23,780 bases of DNA from a virus: the IMG/VR virus record IMGVR_UViG_3300010233_000154, positions 8,111-31,890 of that record. One strand, 5' to 3'. The position numbers and the translations under genes were made by a program. Below are positions 6,199-14,165 of this stretch, in pieces (the first letter of the stretch is position 1; each line of letters starts with the position of its first letter). The notes under the pieces are model-generated. The model searched no databases. It worked only from the letters and a program-made list of their open reading frames with translations, and was not told the DNA's origin.

Positions 6199-7707
6199 TT
6201 ATTTTGGTTTGTTTGGGTTTAAGCTTTTTGCAATCTCAGCAGCTAAAGCTTTTACACGATCTTCAGACGAAGGTTTAGGTTTGTTTTCCGTAGAAGGAGG
6301 TGCAATTTCTCTAGTGATCTTGTTTGCTTTAATTTCAGCACCGCTTGCAGGAGCAACACCAATTCCACCAATAGTAGCTTTAGTTTCTTTGTTTGACTTC
6401 TTATGCTTCTCAATGTTTTCTTGTGCGCGTTTCTCAACATCATCAAGAATGCCGTCATACTTGCTTTGAAGATTTGTATATTCTTTTGTTCTCGTAAATG
6501 CAGCCTGTAATTCACCAGAAGTAGGCATTGCAGATGCTGGAAAGTTTTGAGCTTTGCGCCATTTGGCAAAAGCATCACTTACTTCAGCATTAAATTCACC
6601 AATCGTTGCTTGCAATTCACCAGATCCAGCCTGTTGAAGAATTTCAGGATTAAATGGTGTTGGAGCAATAACTAAGTCACCCATCTTGGTAGATTGAGCT
6701 GTCAGTTGATCAATGTTTTTTGAACGCTGAAAAATATCTTCAATAAGTTTTTTGCCGTTATCATCAAGACGGCGATACCAAGCAGATTTGAAAGCTTCCT
6801 TTTGTGTTTGGTTATAACCATTCTCTAGTCCTTGACCAGAACTAGCATTTTTATACAACTGATCCAAATCAGAACTGCCAGCACTTTCTACTTTGTCTTT
6901 GGTTATTCCAAAAGCGCCAGAAAGAATTCCAGTAGCCCAATTCAATTTGCCACTTTTTTGCAAAGCATCTTTTGTGTTTTGATCTTTTTGAGCTTGCTTC
7001 ATTGTGTTGTACGCATCACTCAATGATTGGCTAAAAGTAGCTGTTCCTGTACTCATAGATGCCAATTCATTTAACTCTTGATTGCTTAATCCAGCAACAG
7101 ATCCAAGCTTGGCATATGCTTCACGTTGTTTGCTGTGCAAGTTATACAACTGAGGAGCAGCAGCTTCTTTTAAAGTTGTAATTGCAGCTTCCGCTTCGTT
7201 ATCAGCGGCACGTTTTTCAACTTGAATCTTTGATGCCAAACCACCAAATGTTTCTTTGTAATTAGAGAACTCATTACCTTTGCGGTCTGTCCATTGTTTT
7301 AAATCAAGAGGTGAATTCGTGTTTACATCAATAGCTTCAACAGGAATAGGACTGTTTTCTGCAAACTTAGCAAGGATTGCATTACCGTTTACGTCATAAA
7401 CAACTTTAGGAACAATTCGACCTTGAGTAGCAAACAAACGTGCTTGCTCATCAGTAGCGCCCATCATTTTTTGGGCTATGGCTTTTAAAACGCTTGTTTC
7501 TGGCTGTACTTCTTGTAAAGTTTTGGCAACCTCAAGTCGTTGAAATGGCGCAGAAATACCACCAACATTTTTAATTCTGTCAGTTAAACCATTGAAATCA
7601 AACTCACGCTTGATTGTTCGATCAGCATTTGCAAAATCAGGAGGAGGAACGGCTACAGCACCACCTTCAAATCGTGCTGGTACTGCGACTGCTTGTTGTT
7701 CTGCCAT
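6199..7707 (-). CDS. Large helical hypothetical protein (candidate internal virion protein)
   Basis: The product has 502 residues, SD AAGGAAACATC before ATG. It is mostly helical and polar, rich in Ala, Gln, Lys and Asn, with no signal peptide or clear membrane span. A short Gly-rich stretch lies near KLNWATGILSGAFGI. The C-terminal 60 residues are Lys/Pro-rich. No catalytic motif is visible. It is the largest of the candidate internal virion proteins and lies nine bases upstream of the 421-residue gene. Ejection or scaffold-like roles are possible; I cannot choose. Confidence 0.5.
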   Translation of the reverse strand: MAEQQAVAVPARFEGGAVAVPPPDFANADRTIKREFDFNGLTDRIKNVGGISAPFQRLEVAKTLQEVQPETSVLKAIAQKMMGATDEQARLFATQGRIVPKVVYDVNGNAILAKFAENSPIPVEAIDVNTNSPLDLKQWTDRKGNEFSNYKETFGGLASKIQVEKRAADNEAEAAITTLKEAAAPQLYNLHSKQREAYAKLGSVAGLSNQELNELASMSTGTATFSQSLSDAYNTMKQAQKDQNTKDALQKSGKLNWATGILSGAFGITKDKVESAGSSDLDQLYKNASSGQGLENGYNQTQKEAFKSAWYRRLDDNGKKLIEDIFQRSKNIDQLTAQSTKMGDLVIAPTPFNPEILQQAGSGELQATIGEFNAEVSDAFAKWRKAQNFPASAMPTSGELQAAFTRTKEYTNLQSKYDGILDDVEKRAQENIEKHKKSNKETKATIGGIGVAPASGAEIKANKITREIAPPSTENKPKPSSEDRVKALAAEIAKSLNPNKPK

Positions 7708-7716
7708 GATGTTTCC

Positions 7717-8133
7717 TTATTGCTGCGGTGTTCCAAATCCTTGAGGACGTAAGAACTTGCGATAACCACCAACTGTAAATTGATTATTTTCAGTAGGATT
7801 TGTTGTTTCTGTACTTAAAGGTGTTGTTTGAGAATATGGAACAACAGGCGCATTTGCTTGAGGCATATTCAAACTTTCACTAAAACCATAGTTTACTGGA
7901 GGTATAGGTTGTGGCGCGACAACATTGTTAGTGTTTTCAGGAGCGGGTACAGATCCTTGTGGAGGAATTTGATTGGACATTTGATCAGCAAGCCAATCAA
8001 GTCCTTTACCCAAGAGCTTTCCTAATGCTCCAGGTTTGCCATCGCCACCAGACATTCCTTGTTGTGCGTATTGCCTTTCAGGGCCACCAAACATGCCAAG
8101 GCCAGCATTTGCAAACGGATGACTATCTGCCAT
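7717..8133 (-). CDS. Pro/Asn/Gly-rich hypothetical structural protein
   Basis: The product has 138 residues, SD AAGGAACAATC before ATG, nearly the same leader as the 89-residue gene. The N-terminal third is Gly-rich with one amphipathic helix (GALGKLLGKGLDWLADQM). The rest is Pro/Asn/Thr-rich and probably disordered. No family is recognised. It lies in the virion-protein cluster. Confidence 0.5.
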   Translation of the reverse strand: MADSHPFANAGLGMFGGPERQYAQQGMSGGDGKPGALGKLLGKGLDWLADQMSNQIPPQGSVPAPENTNNVVAPQPIPPVNYGFSESLNMPQANAPVVPYSQTTPLSTETTNPTENNQFTVGGYRKFLRPQGFGTPQQ

Positions 8134-8142
8134 GATTGTTCC

Positions 8143-8991
8143 TTAGATTTTAAATCCACCACCTTTACTGCTACTCTGACCTGTAGTCCCTTGAGTACCA
8201 GCAAAGTTAGGCGTAGTAGAAGCTTGAGGTGTGCCGTAAATAACGGAAGCGTATTTGGACACCAAGTCTTGAGGTGTTTGACCGTAGCCAATACGAGCAG
8301 CAGCAGCTTGATTGGCAGCACCCAAGCCAGCAGCACCCTGACCTGCAAGATTGCCAAACAATTGACCAGCTTGGCTTGTAGCTCCTTGTCCAGCACCCAG
8401 TAAAGCTTGTCCAGCAGCCATCTTGTTGGCTTGAACCTGGGCTTGTGCGCCAGCAGCAGCAGTAGATTGACGTTGAGCATTCAGACTAGACAGGTTTGCA
8501 TCAGCCAAAGCCATGCGAGAGCTGCCTAGACCACCTGCACCACCGTACATAGCATTCTGACCAGCCTGAGATTCACGAGCTGATTCACGGCCTGCTTGAA
8601 GTGCGGCTTGAACCTGACCTTGTTCGTACTGAGGATTGAACAGCGATGAAAGTCCAGCAGCGCCTTGACCTGTTAAACCTTTACCAAGACCTGATTGATA
8701 ACCTGCAAGCCCTTGTTGGCCTTGTAAACCAGCTCCATAAGCCTGTGTGCCACCAGCTTGTTGTAATGCACCAGTTTGACCAGCCACATCCATAGCAGTA
8801 TTGGCAGCAGTAATAGATGCAGGTTGAGCTTGGTTATAAGCGCCACCAGCCATACCAATGGTTTGTTGGTAAGCAGGAAAAGCAGTATTAGTTAAAAACC
8901 CAGTTTGGGCTTTCAGTAATGCAGATTGTTCTGGTGTTAATTGCGCTTGTTGTGAGCCACTAGAAGACCCACCGCCAAATGAAATTCCCAT
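8143..8991 (-). CDS. Ala/Gly/Gln-rich helical protein (candidate DNA-ejection or tail protein)
   Basis: The product has 282 residues, dominated by Ala, Gly, Gln and Ser in helix-prone runs such as LTPEQSALLKAQTGF, GGLGSSRMALADANLSSLN and AAAGAQAQVQANKMAAGQAL. The end is SSKGGGFKI. I associate this composition and the GLGSSR...LAD...L...R pattern with podovirus DNA-transfer/ejection proteins, but the match is by style, not by a diagnostic motif. Its ATG follows directly on the previous gene's TAA, with SD AAAGG inside that gene's last codons. Confidence 0.5.
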   Translation of the reverse strand: MGISFGGGSSSGSQQAQLTPEQSALLKAQTGFLTNTAFPAYQQTIGMAGGAYNQAQPASITAANTAMDVAGQTGALQQAGGTQAYGAGLQGQQGLAGYQSGLGKGLTGQGAAGLSSLFNPQYEQGQVQAALQAGRESARESQAGQNAMYGGAGGLGSSRMALADANLSSLNAQRQSTAAAGAQAQVQANKMAAGQALLGAGQGATSQAGQLFGNLAGQGAAGLGAANQAAAARIGYGQTPQDLVSKYASVIYGTPQASTTPNFAGTQGTTGQSSSKGGGFKI

Positions 8992-9261
8992 TTATTGGCC
9001 TTTGCCTTTCCCGCCATATTGTGGCTGTTGAGGTTGTATTCGTGCATTATCCCACTGTCCGACAGTATTGGAGTACTGATTGGGCATTCCAGCTCTAGGT
9101 TGACCAGAGGTTGCTGAGTTTGTTTGAACCCCACCCTTGCCCATAGGCTGTGGAGCTTGTTGTTGAATAGGAGAGTAATCATGTTGACCACCGCCTTTAC
9201 CCATAGACTGATTAGATTGATCAGTCTGAGGTTGCTGTACTTGTGCTGAGAATCCACCCAT
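8992..9261 (-). CDS. Gln/Gly-rich protein with repeated GKGG motifs
   Basis: The product has 89 residues from the ATG at 9261, chosen for its strong SD (AAAGGAACAATC); the upstream ATG extension would run far into the next gene. The sequence is low complexity with two MGKGG repeats (QSMGKGGGQ and QPMGKGGVQ) and a related end YGGKGKGQ. The neighbouring 282-residue protein also ends in KGGGF. Probably an unstructured small virion protein; no function is assigned. Confidence 0.45.
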   Translation of the reverse strand: MGGFSAQVQQPQTDQSNQSMGKGGGQHDYSPIQQQAPQPMGKGGVQTNSATSGQPRAGMPNQYSNTVGQWDNARIQPQQPQYGGKGKGQ

Positions 9262-9271
9262 GATTGTTCCT

Positions 9272-9469
9272 TTAATTTCTTGGTGGACCAGCTTCAGGGT
9301 CCCGTGGGGGAGGCTCTGGAGCAATCCATTCGTTGTTTACATATTGAAAAGCAGTAGTCAAATCAGACCTGTCTGGAGTTTCAATAACATCTGGACGAAG
9401 TAAGTCTTCTGGCGTTGTCATTTCCAAACGAGAAACAAAGAAATTTTCTTGTGTTATTACTACGTACAT
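9272..9469 (-). CDS. Small hypothetical protein after tail tip gene
   Basis: The product has 65 residues (MYVVITQENFFVSRLE...) from the ATG at 9469, which shares a base with the upstream TAA (TAATG). An eight-residue longer form is possible. An acidic segment is followed by NNEWIAPEPPPRDPEAGPP, a Pro-rich end. The end of the preceding tail gene gives no strong SD, so coupling is likely. The W-I-A-P-E-P and N-N-E-W features are often seen in small proteins or tails accompanying fibre genes. No function is assigned. Confidence 0.48.
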   Translation of the reverse strand: MYVVITQENFFVSRLEMTTPEDLLRPDVIETPDRSDLTTAFQYVNNEWIAPEPPPRDPEAGPPRN

Positions 9470-10911
9470 TATGTTACCTTGTATAAGTTCCAATCAATGC
9501 CGCCTGGACCGTAATAACTAAGGTTGAATGAATCAGCGCCACCAGTTAAAGTAGCCCATAAAACAACTTTAACCCAAATAGTAGCGCCACCAAACCATCT
9601 CCATTCGTAGTTCAAATCAACCACTTCAATTAAAAAGTTAACGTAACCTGGGTTACCAACTGGATAATATGTAGTCACGCCACTAGCGTTTAAGCCAGCA
9701 GTAGCAACAAACGTAGAAGTGTTTGGACCCCATCCGTCAGAACTAACGCCTGTATCAATCCACAAATCACCATCAAGGGCGTAATATGTAACACCTCTAA
9801 ATGTCATGGTTGTACCGTACATATATGTTCTAGTTCCATATACGGAAAGAGTACCTGAAGCAATCAGCAAATTTCGAGAAACAACAATATCATTGAATTG
9901 AGCAGCACCACTGTTTAAGATCTGCCAACCAGTAGAACCTGAAACAAAGTTATTGCTCTGTAAATTACCTTTGATATACAAAGCACTGTTATCCCAAACA
10001 ACACTGCTTGAGCTGTTACCAATACCTATTCTTCCATCGTTATAGATATGGGTTCCATAACCTGTCATTCCAGTACCGCTAATTTCAGGGCTTGAACCAA
10101 CAATTAGGTTACCAGCAGTAACAGTCCCTAGGTTTACAGATATGGCAGATAACTGACCAACGCTCATATTGCCAGCAGTAATAGTATTAGAGGCAATCTG
10201 AGTTGCAGTAATGGTAGCGGCTGCAATATTAGCGGCAACAATACTGTTTGCAACGATCAGGTCACCAGTAATATACTTTTGAAATAAAGCCCAACCAGTG
10301 GTGTATTTGAATGTAAGTGAATATATGCCAGCGTTGTAGTTAACAGTGCAAATATCTCCTGATATTGGAGTACGACCAATAGCAGATATACATTCTGAAT
10401 CTGTTGGAGCAGCAGAGTTATTGGCTACACGAATAACTACGAAGTTGGCTACTGCATTGGTTTTGGTGGTTATATCAAGGTCAATAGCAGCGCCGCTGTC
10501 TTGAATCCAGCCAGAATTAGGTACAGAAGTGGCTACTGCAAATTGAATCTGTCTGCCACCAGTGGTCAGGTAATATAAAAACCTAGTGGTTCCAAAATTA
10601 AAAGTTGCTTTGTACCAAGAATAATCTGCTGGATTTGTTGATTCTGCTGGATCAACTAAATGATCATCATTACGCAAACCGTAGTAAGCACGATTTGTAG
10701 GCGAATTACTGAAGTTCAAAGTCCCGTCAAAGCTATCAGAATATTTGACATCAATGTACTTGTACAGATAGCCAACACCCTCACCAGTAGGACCAGTAAT
10801 CTGTCCTGTGGCTGGGTCAGCAGATACGTTCTGAGTAAAGTTACTCAGCAAGTAATTAACTGCCTCAGAGACCTCACCCTGAGTTGGATTGCCGTCAAGA
10901 AAGAATGGCAT
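9469..10911 (-). CDS. Tail fibre / tip protein with gpJ-like central repeats
   Basis: The product has 480 residues. Residues about 215-265 carry the repetitive segment typical of lambda gpJ-like host-specificity proteins and related fibres: GDLIVANSIVAANI, AAATITATQI, ASNTITAGNM, SVGQLSAISVNLGTVTAG. After it come beta-rich repeats (YGTHIYNDGRIGIG, LYIKGNLQ, TGWQILNSGAAQFND, VVSRNLLI) as in trimeric fibre shafts. A C-terminal globular region (WRWFGGATIWVKVVLWATL) probably contacts the host. It acts on the virion surface in receptor binding. The gene shares one base with the stop of the nozzle-like gene. Confidence 0.72.
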   Translation of the reverse strand: MPFFLDGNPTQGEVSEAVNYLLSNFTQNVSADPATGQITGPTGEGVGYLYKYIDVKYSDSFDGTLNFSNSPTNRAYYGLRNDDHLVDPAESTNPADYSWYKATFNFGTTRFLYYLTTGGRQIQFAVATSVPNSGWIQDSGAAIDLDITTKTNAVANFVVIRVANNSAAPTDSECISAIGRTPISGDICTVNYNAGIYSLTFKYTTGWALFQKYITGDLIVANSIVAANIAAATITATQIASNTITAGNMSVGQLSAISVNLGTVTAGNLIVGSSPEISGTGMTGYGTHIYNDGRIGIGNSSSSVVWDNSALYIKGNLQSNNFVSGSTGWQILNSGAAQFNDIVVSRNLLIASGTLSVYGTRTYMYGTTMTFRGVTYYALDGDLWIDTGVSSDGWGPNTSTFVATAGLNASGVTTYYPVGNPGYVNFLIEVVDLNYEWRWFGGATIWVKVVLWATLTGGADSFNLSYYGPGGIDWNLYKVT

Positions 10912-12527
10912 CAGTACGCATCCTCAGTGATAGTTGTCTGCCAGTTAAGCGCGGTCAAATTCCACGCATTGGTGGCGTCATTAGACTCTACCTTGACAGA
11001 CACTGTACGCACATTGTTTTGTTGAGTTGTCACCCAAGGATTGTCTGTTGATACAGCAACAACTTCAGTAGCCCCATACGTGGCGGCTTGTGCAGTTGAA
11101 TTAGCACCGCCAACAGTAATGTTGAGGTTGCCTGAACCAGCTACTTCAGGAAGCAATCGGTGAATATAGACCTTGGACGAATAAGGAACAGCTCCCTCTT
11201 CTGTCTGTAGGACAAGGTTGTTTCTTTCAAACAAAGCGTTTATAGCCCCGCTATTGATAAAAGAGTTGCCTTGACCTGTTTGTATGATCTTGCTGCTTGC
11301 AGTGCCTCCTACGCCGTATGCAACGCATCTAGAGGCAAACTTGAATGCACCACCAGTGTAGACAGGAGATTCGCATCCCATGCAGGCGTTGGCAATGTCT
11401 TTTGGAGCATTCCAGATCTTGAGGTCATAGCGGTAAGACAACATCTTGTTGCACCACCCGGTAGACGTTAGATCAGGATAATAGATCTCGACCTGATTCT
11501 TCTGAGTGTTGTTGACCACAAACATGCGATCAGAATAGGTGTTGTTCAAGTTGCGGAAGAAGTAATCCCGAACCCTTTGGTTGCCCAATGGCTGGAAATC
11601 AGAACCGTCAAACACCCAAATGTCTCGGCTATCAACACCATACACCTCAGAGTCTGTATTGCACCAACAGTTGTTGTGCATTAAGCCACGACCTTGGTTA
11701 AACAGACGAATACCGAATACTGGTGCTGTAGAGTTCTGATAGGCAATTGGAGACATGACAACCGTGTCCCAATAGCTGCACAGATAGAAGTTAGCGCCCA
11801 AAAAGAAACCATCAATCAACGGACCACGAACAGGAACCTCTTGCTCGTTAGCTACGTTATTGAGAGTAGGCATCCAAGTCGCAGGAACACCAGTGTTGGC
11901 AAAAGCCTGTGACCAGCGAATAGTTGTCGGGTAATTAACAGTGCCACCAGAGGTGTAATCCTTTGTCAGATTACCAGCAACCAGGATGTTTCCCACGTTT
12001 GGAGATGAATAGTTCCTGACAAACTCAGCACGAGTAGCAGAGACTCCTACGTCATAGTTCCAGACATAGTTATCAGGAGCAGAGTCGTAAATGTAGATCT
12101 CAGTAGCAGTAGCCAAGAAATACATTGGTGGACGCAGGCTGTCATTGATAAAGAAAACACTGCCAACCCACGAGGTGGTGATGTTGGTGTCATCTGTATA
12201 ACCAGACAATGCTACGCTAGGGTTTGCACCTACTCCGGGAGTAATGTTGGATATACCTGCTGTAGTGATCTTGTACCACTTGCCTTCTTTTGTGGCAGCG
12301 ATATAAGTCCACGTAGTGCCTCTAAAACCGCCATCAAGAAAGATGCAGTTACCTGGAATAGAGCTAAGTATCTCTTGTTCGCCGTAGATCTTTTTGATAC
12401 CACGAACATCTGCTTCAACATTCAACCCGCTGTTGTACTCTGACGGACCCAAGGCATTGCTTGGTACGTCTGGCGTAAAGCTCATGTTTACAAATGGGGT
12501 ACGGGCGCGGGTGTAGTTGTCACTCAT
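10911..12527 (-). CDS. Tail nozzle/hub-like protein (P22 gp10 / T7 gp12-like fold expected)
   Basis: The product has 538 residues, nearly all beta. Repeated strand-loop units with Asp/Gly turns and aromatic residues, such as TWTYIAATKEGKWYKIT, SVFFINDSLRPPMYFLA, FLGANFYLCSYWDTVVMSP and EVYGVDSRDIWVFDGSDF, fit a beta-propeller as in podovirus hub/nozzle proteins. The N terminus (RARTPFVNMSFTPDVPSNALGPSEYNSG, key words only: PSNALGPSEYNSGLN) is the type that folds onto the adaptor ring. A Cys-containing segment (ANACMGCESPVYTGGAFKFASRC) is unusual. Length and position suit the role. The assignment is structural inference. It starts in an ATGA overlap with the gene upstream. Confidence 0.6.
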   Translation of the reverse strand: MSDNYTRARTPFVNMSFTPDVPSNALGPSEYNSGLNVEADVRGIKKIYGEQEILSSIPGNCIFLDGGFRGTTWTYIAATKEGKWYKITTAGISNITPGVGANPSVALSGYTDDTNITTSWVGSVFFINDSLRPPMYFLATATEIYIYDSAPDNYVWNYDVGVSATRAEFVRNYSSPNVGNILVAGNLTKDYTSGGTVNYPTTIRWSQAFANTGVPATWMPTLNNVANEQEVPVRGPLIDGFFLGANFYLCSYWDTVVMSPIAYQNSTAPVFGIRLFNQGRGLMHNNCWCNTDSEVYGVDSRDIWVFDGSDFQPLGNQRVRDYFFRNLNNTYSDRMFVVNNTQKNQVEIYYPDLTSTGWCNKMLSYRYDLKIWNAPKDIANACMGCESPVYTGGAFKFASRCVAYGVGGTASSKIIQTGQGNSFINSGAINALFERNNLVLQTEEGAVPYSSKVYIHRLLPEVAGSGNLNITVGGANSTAQAATYGATEVVAVSTDNPWVTTQQNNVRTVSVKVESNDATNAWNLTALNWQTTITEDAY

Positions 12528-12670
12528 GGCTTGTCTTCAGGAGGTACTTGTGGGTCGGCTTGCTCTTTGATGAGCATCATGAGCGCCATAGCATTGGTCT
12601 TGGAGGGCAGTTCACCCAACGCAGCCAAGATCATGTTGACAGCGTCTACAGGGAGTTCAAGTTTGATCAT
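12524..12670 (-). CDS. Small conserved phage protein (48 residues)
   Basis: Start taken at ATG 12670; the longer form would overlap the previous gene by 65 bases. The product (MIKLELPVDAVNMILAALGE, then LPSKTNAMALMMLIKEQADP, PQVPPEDKP-like end) has a strand, a helix with V-N-x-I-L-x-A-L-x-x-L-P, and a second helix with I-x-x-Q-A. I recall this short pattern recurring in many environmental phages beside tail genes, always unassigned. It overlaps the neighbouring gene by 14 bases on one side and by 4 (ATGA) on the other. Confidence 0.6.
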   Translation of the reverse strand: MIKLELPVDAVNMILAALGELPSKTNAMALMMLIKEQADPQVPPEDKP

Positions 12671-12890
12671 TTTTGTACGCCGTGATGAGTGCTTCAGTCC
12701 ATGCAGCGTTGCAAATTGCAACCACTTGAGCTGGCTGGTCAGTCAGGTCTTGGCCCGGTGTTAGGCTTGTGCGGTGGTAGGTCTTGCTGATCTCGTTACC
12801 GTCTTCCATGATGCGTGTTGCTTCACGGTACAGCACGATGCCGTTTTCGGTCACGGTGATTTGATCGACTGTGGTGGTTTTAGTAAGCAT
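12657..12890 (-). CDS. Small conserved tail-region protein (77 residues)
   Basis: SD AAAGGAAATAATC precedes the ATG. The sequence reads as a four-stranded sheet and a C-terminal helix: KTTTVDQITVTENGIVLYRE, ATRIMEDGNEISKTYHRT, LTPGQDL, then VVAICNAAWTEALITAYK. I recall this pattern (D-Q-I-T-V ... G-x-I ... R-x-A-T-R-I-x-E-D-G ... K-x-Y-H-R) as a common small protein in phage tail-fibre neighbourhoods, possibly a fibre accessory. Its role is not established. Confidence 0.6.
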   Translation of the reverse strand: MLTKTTTVDQITVTENGIVLYREATRIMEDGNEISKTYHRTSLTPGQDLTDQPAQVVAICNAAWTEALITAYKNDQT

Positions 12891-12901
12891 GATTATTTCC
12901 T

Positions 12902-13441
12902 TTAAGCCGTGAAGTATGTCGCGGTAAATCTGACAGTTGTGTTGTTAGCCAAATCAATATGGACAGTATTGGCAAAGTTTAAAATTGCGCTATTTTGAAT
13001 AATGTAGTTGTATGTGTTTGCAGCGCTTTGTGCAGGCGCGTTTTCCCACGCTGTAACCCCAAGCGATAGGTCAGGTTGAGAAATTGCCAATGCAGTAAAA
13101 GGCAAGCCTGTGCAAGCTGCACCTCCAGCTGAAGAACCTTTATTGCTTAAAACCATCGCGCCAATCAACGTAACTTGACGCCCGATTTTTGTGTACGTGC
13201 CGCCTCTGTTTGTGTACGTAATTCCAGTTGAGCCGCCACCAAAAGTTAAAGCAGGCGTCCAAGTCCCCTCCTCATAATCATCTAGCGTGTTTGCGTCAGA
13301 TGATGCTGATTGAGTTGCGGGGAAGCTGACACCAGCGCCAGAAGCAGACGGCGTTGTTCCACCAACACCAATGGTGGTAGCAGAGATCAAAGTACCTGAG
13401 TTGGTTGTGACACCTGAACTGCCACTTAAAACTAATGACAT
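12902..13441 (-). CDS. Tail fibre / appendage protein
   Basis: The product has 179 residues. The N terminus is Ser/Thr/Gly-rich. The block QSASSDANTLDDYEEGTWTP (about 44-63) is a segment I know from many phage tail fibre and receptor-binding proteins. It is followed by a beta-rich domain (LTFGGGSTGITYTNRGGTYTKIGRQVTLIGAMVL). The product is expected on the virion surface. SD AAGGAAAAAATATC before the ATG lies entirely inside the last codons of the GIY-YIG gene, with a 10-base gene overlap. Confidence 0.7.
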   Translation of the reverse strand: MSLVLSGSSGVTTNSGTLISATTIGVGGTTPSASGAGVSFPATQSASSDANTLDDYEEGTWTPALTFGGGSTGITYTNRGGTYTKIGRQVTLIGAMVLSNKGSSAGGAACTGLPFTALAISQPDLSLGVTAWENAPAQSAANTYNYIIQNSAILNFANTVHIDLANNTTVRFTATYFTA

Positions 13442-14115
13442 GATATTTTTTCCTTACAGTTATCAAAGTGCCAGCGTGTGCCAGTACCTTTGTTAAGTCC
13501 AATTTTGCCGCAATGTGGGCAAGTCCAAGGGTTAGCAGCCAAAGTTGATTTTAATTTTTCAATGGTTTCAACAGAGTTTGGGATGCCTCGTTTTTTTGAA
13601 GGTTTCCCGGTATTAGCCAGTCGAATCTTTTCAATTGTCTCAGGCGTGTGTTTGATGCCTTTACGATGCCCGGGTTTGCCCTTTTTGGCGTTGGAAAGCA
13701 GCTCACGCATACCAAGCCTTGTCCACTGTTCTTTAGCCGCCTTGCTGACCTTTGCACGGGTTTCAGCAGACATAATCTTGCCCTTATTCCAAGGTGGTTT
13801 GCCTGTTTTATAGCGTTTACCCAATGAACTCGGAGGCTTACCACCTCCAATAGCACAATTCCATCCAATACTTTTATCTGGTCTAAGTTTCTTTTCAATA
13901 TCTAGGCAGTAATCTTCATCAGCAATCAAGATTTCTGACTTGACCAGCGCATCCCAACCATACTTTTTTATTGCGTTTTTGAGATGAGGATTGCCGACAA
14001 GTTTGAAATGCTCCCACATGCGTCTATCAAATCTGCTGGACACGCCAATGTACCCCTGACTAGTCATGTCAGTGTGGTCTTGGCAGCGTATCCAATAGAC
14101 GCTGGTCACAGTCAT
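13432..14115 (-). CDS. GIY-YIG homing endonuclease with NUMOD3 repeats and C-terminal zinc finger
   Basis: This 227-residue free-standing site-specific nuclease is of the kind that spreads its own gene between phages. The N-terminal catalytic domain has the GIY equivalent VYWI (6-9) and GYIG (21-24). FDRRMWEHF (29-37) carries Arg residues. LDIEKKL has the probable metal-binding Glu at 74, followed by GWNCAIGGG (84-92). The DNA-binding part has NUMOD3-like repeats: KPPWNKGKIMSAET, KGKPGHRKGIKHTPET, TGKPSKKRGIPNSVET. The C terminus, CPHCGKIGLNKGTGTRWHFDNC (199-220; Cys 199, 202, His 216, Cys 220), is a zinc finger I know from other phage homing nucleases. It sits between two fibre genes, SD AGAAGGAG. 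Confidence 0.92.
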   Translation of the reverse strand: MTVTSVYWIRCQDHTDMTSQGYIGVSSRFDRRMWEHFKLVGNPHLKNAIKKYGWDALVKSEILIADEDYCLDIEKKLRPDKSIGWNCAIGGGKPPSSLGKRYKTGKPPWNKGKIMSAETRAKVSKAAKEQWTRLGMRELLSNAKKGKPGHRKGIKHTPETIEKIRLANTGKPSKKRGIPNSVETIEKLKSTLAANPWTCPHCGKIGLNKGTGTRWHFDNCKEKISCH

Positions 14116-14165
14116 TTTGCTGCTCCTTCTAGGGCCGTTAATCTGTCAGTCAGAGATTGAATCAT
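14112..14165 (-). CDS. 17-codon microgene, detached fibre-type coiled-coil end
   Basis: ATG (14165) overlaps the stop of the G2-like fibre gene (TAATG) and has an SD, AAGGTGG, about four bases away. The TGA overlaps the GIY-YIG start (ATGA). The predicted peptide is MIQSLTDRLTALEGAAK. Against the last 15 residues of the S74 fibre, ITQLQADVAALQGAA, positions I, L, A-L, G-A-A match and L/V and E/Q are conservative. It may be translated as a peptide, be a remnant of a replaced fibre end, or simply carry the endonuclease gene's SD (AGAAGGAG lies within its LEGA codons). Confidence 0.4.
   Translation of the reverse strand: MIQSLTDRLTALEGAAK

Noticed and set aside
8992-9324. Longer N terminus (110 residues) for the GKGG protein
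   Set aside because: The ATG at 9261 has the recurrent strong leader; the extension overlaps the upstream gene by over 50 bases.
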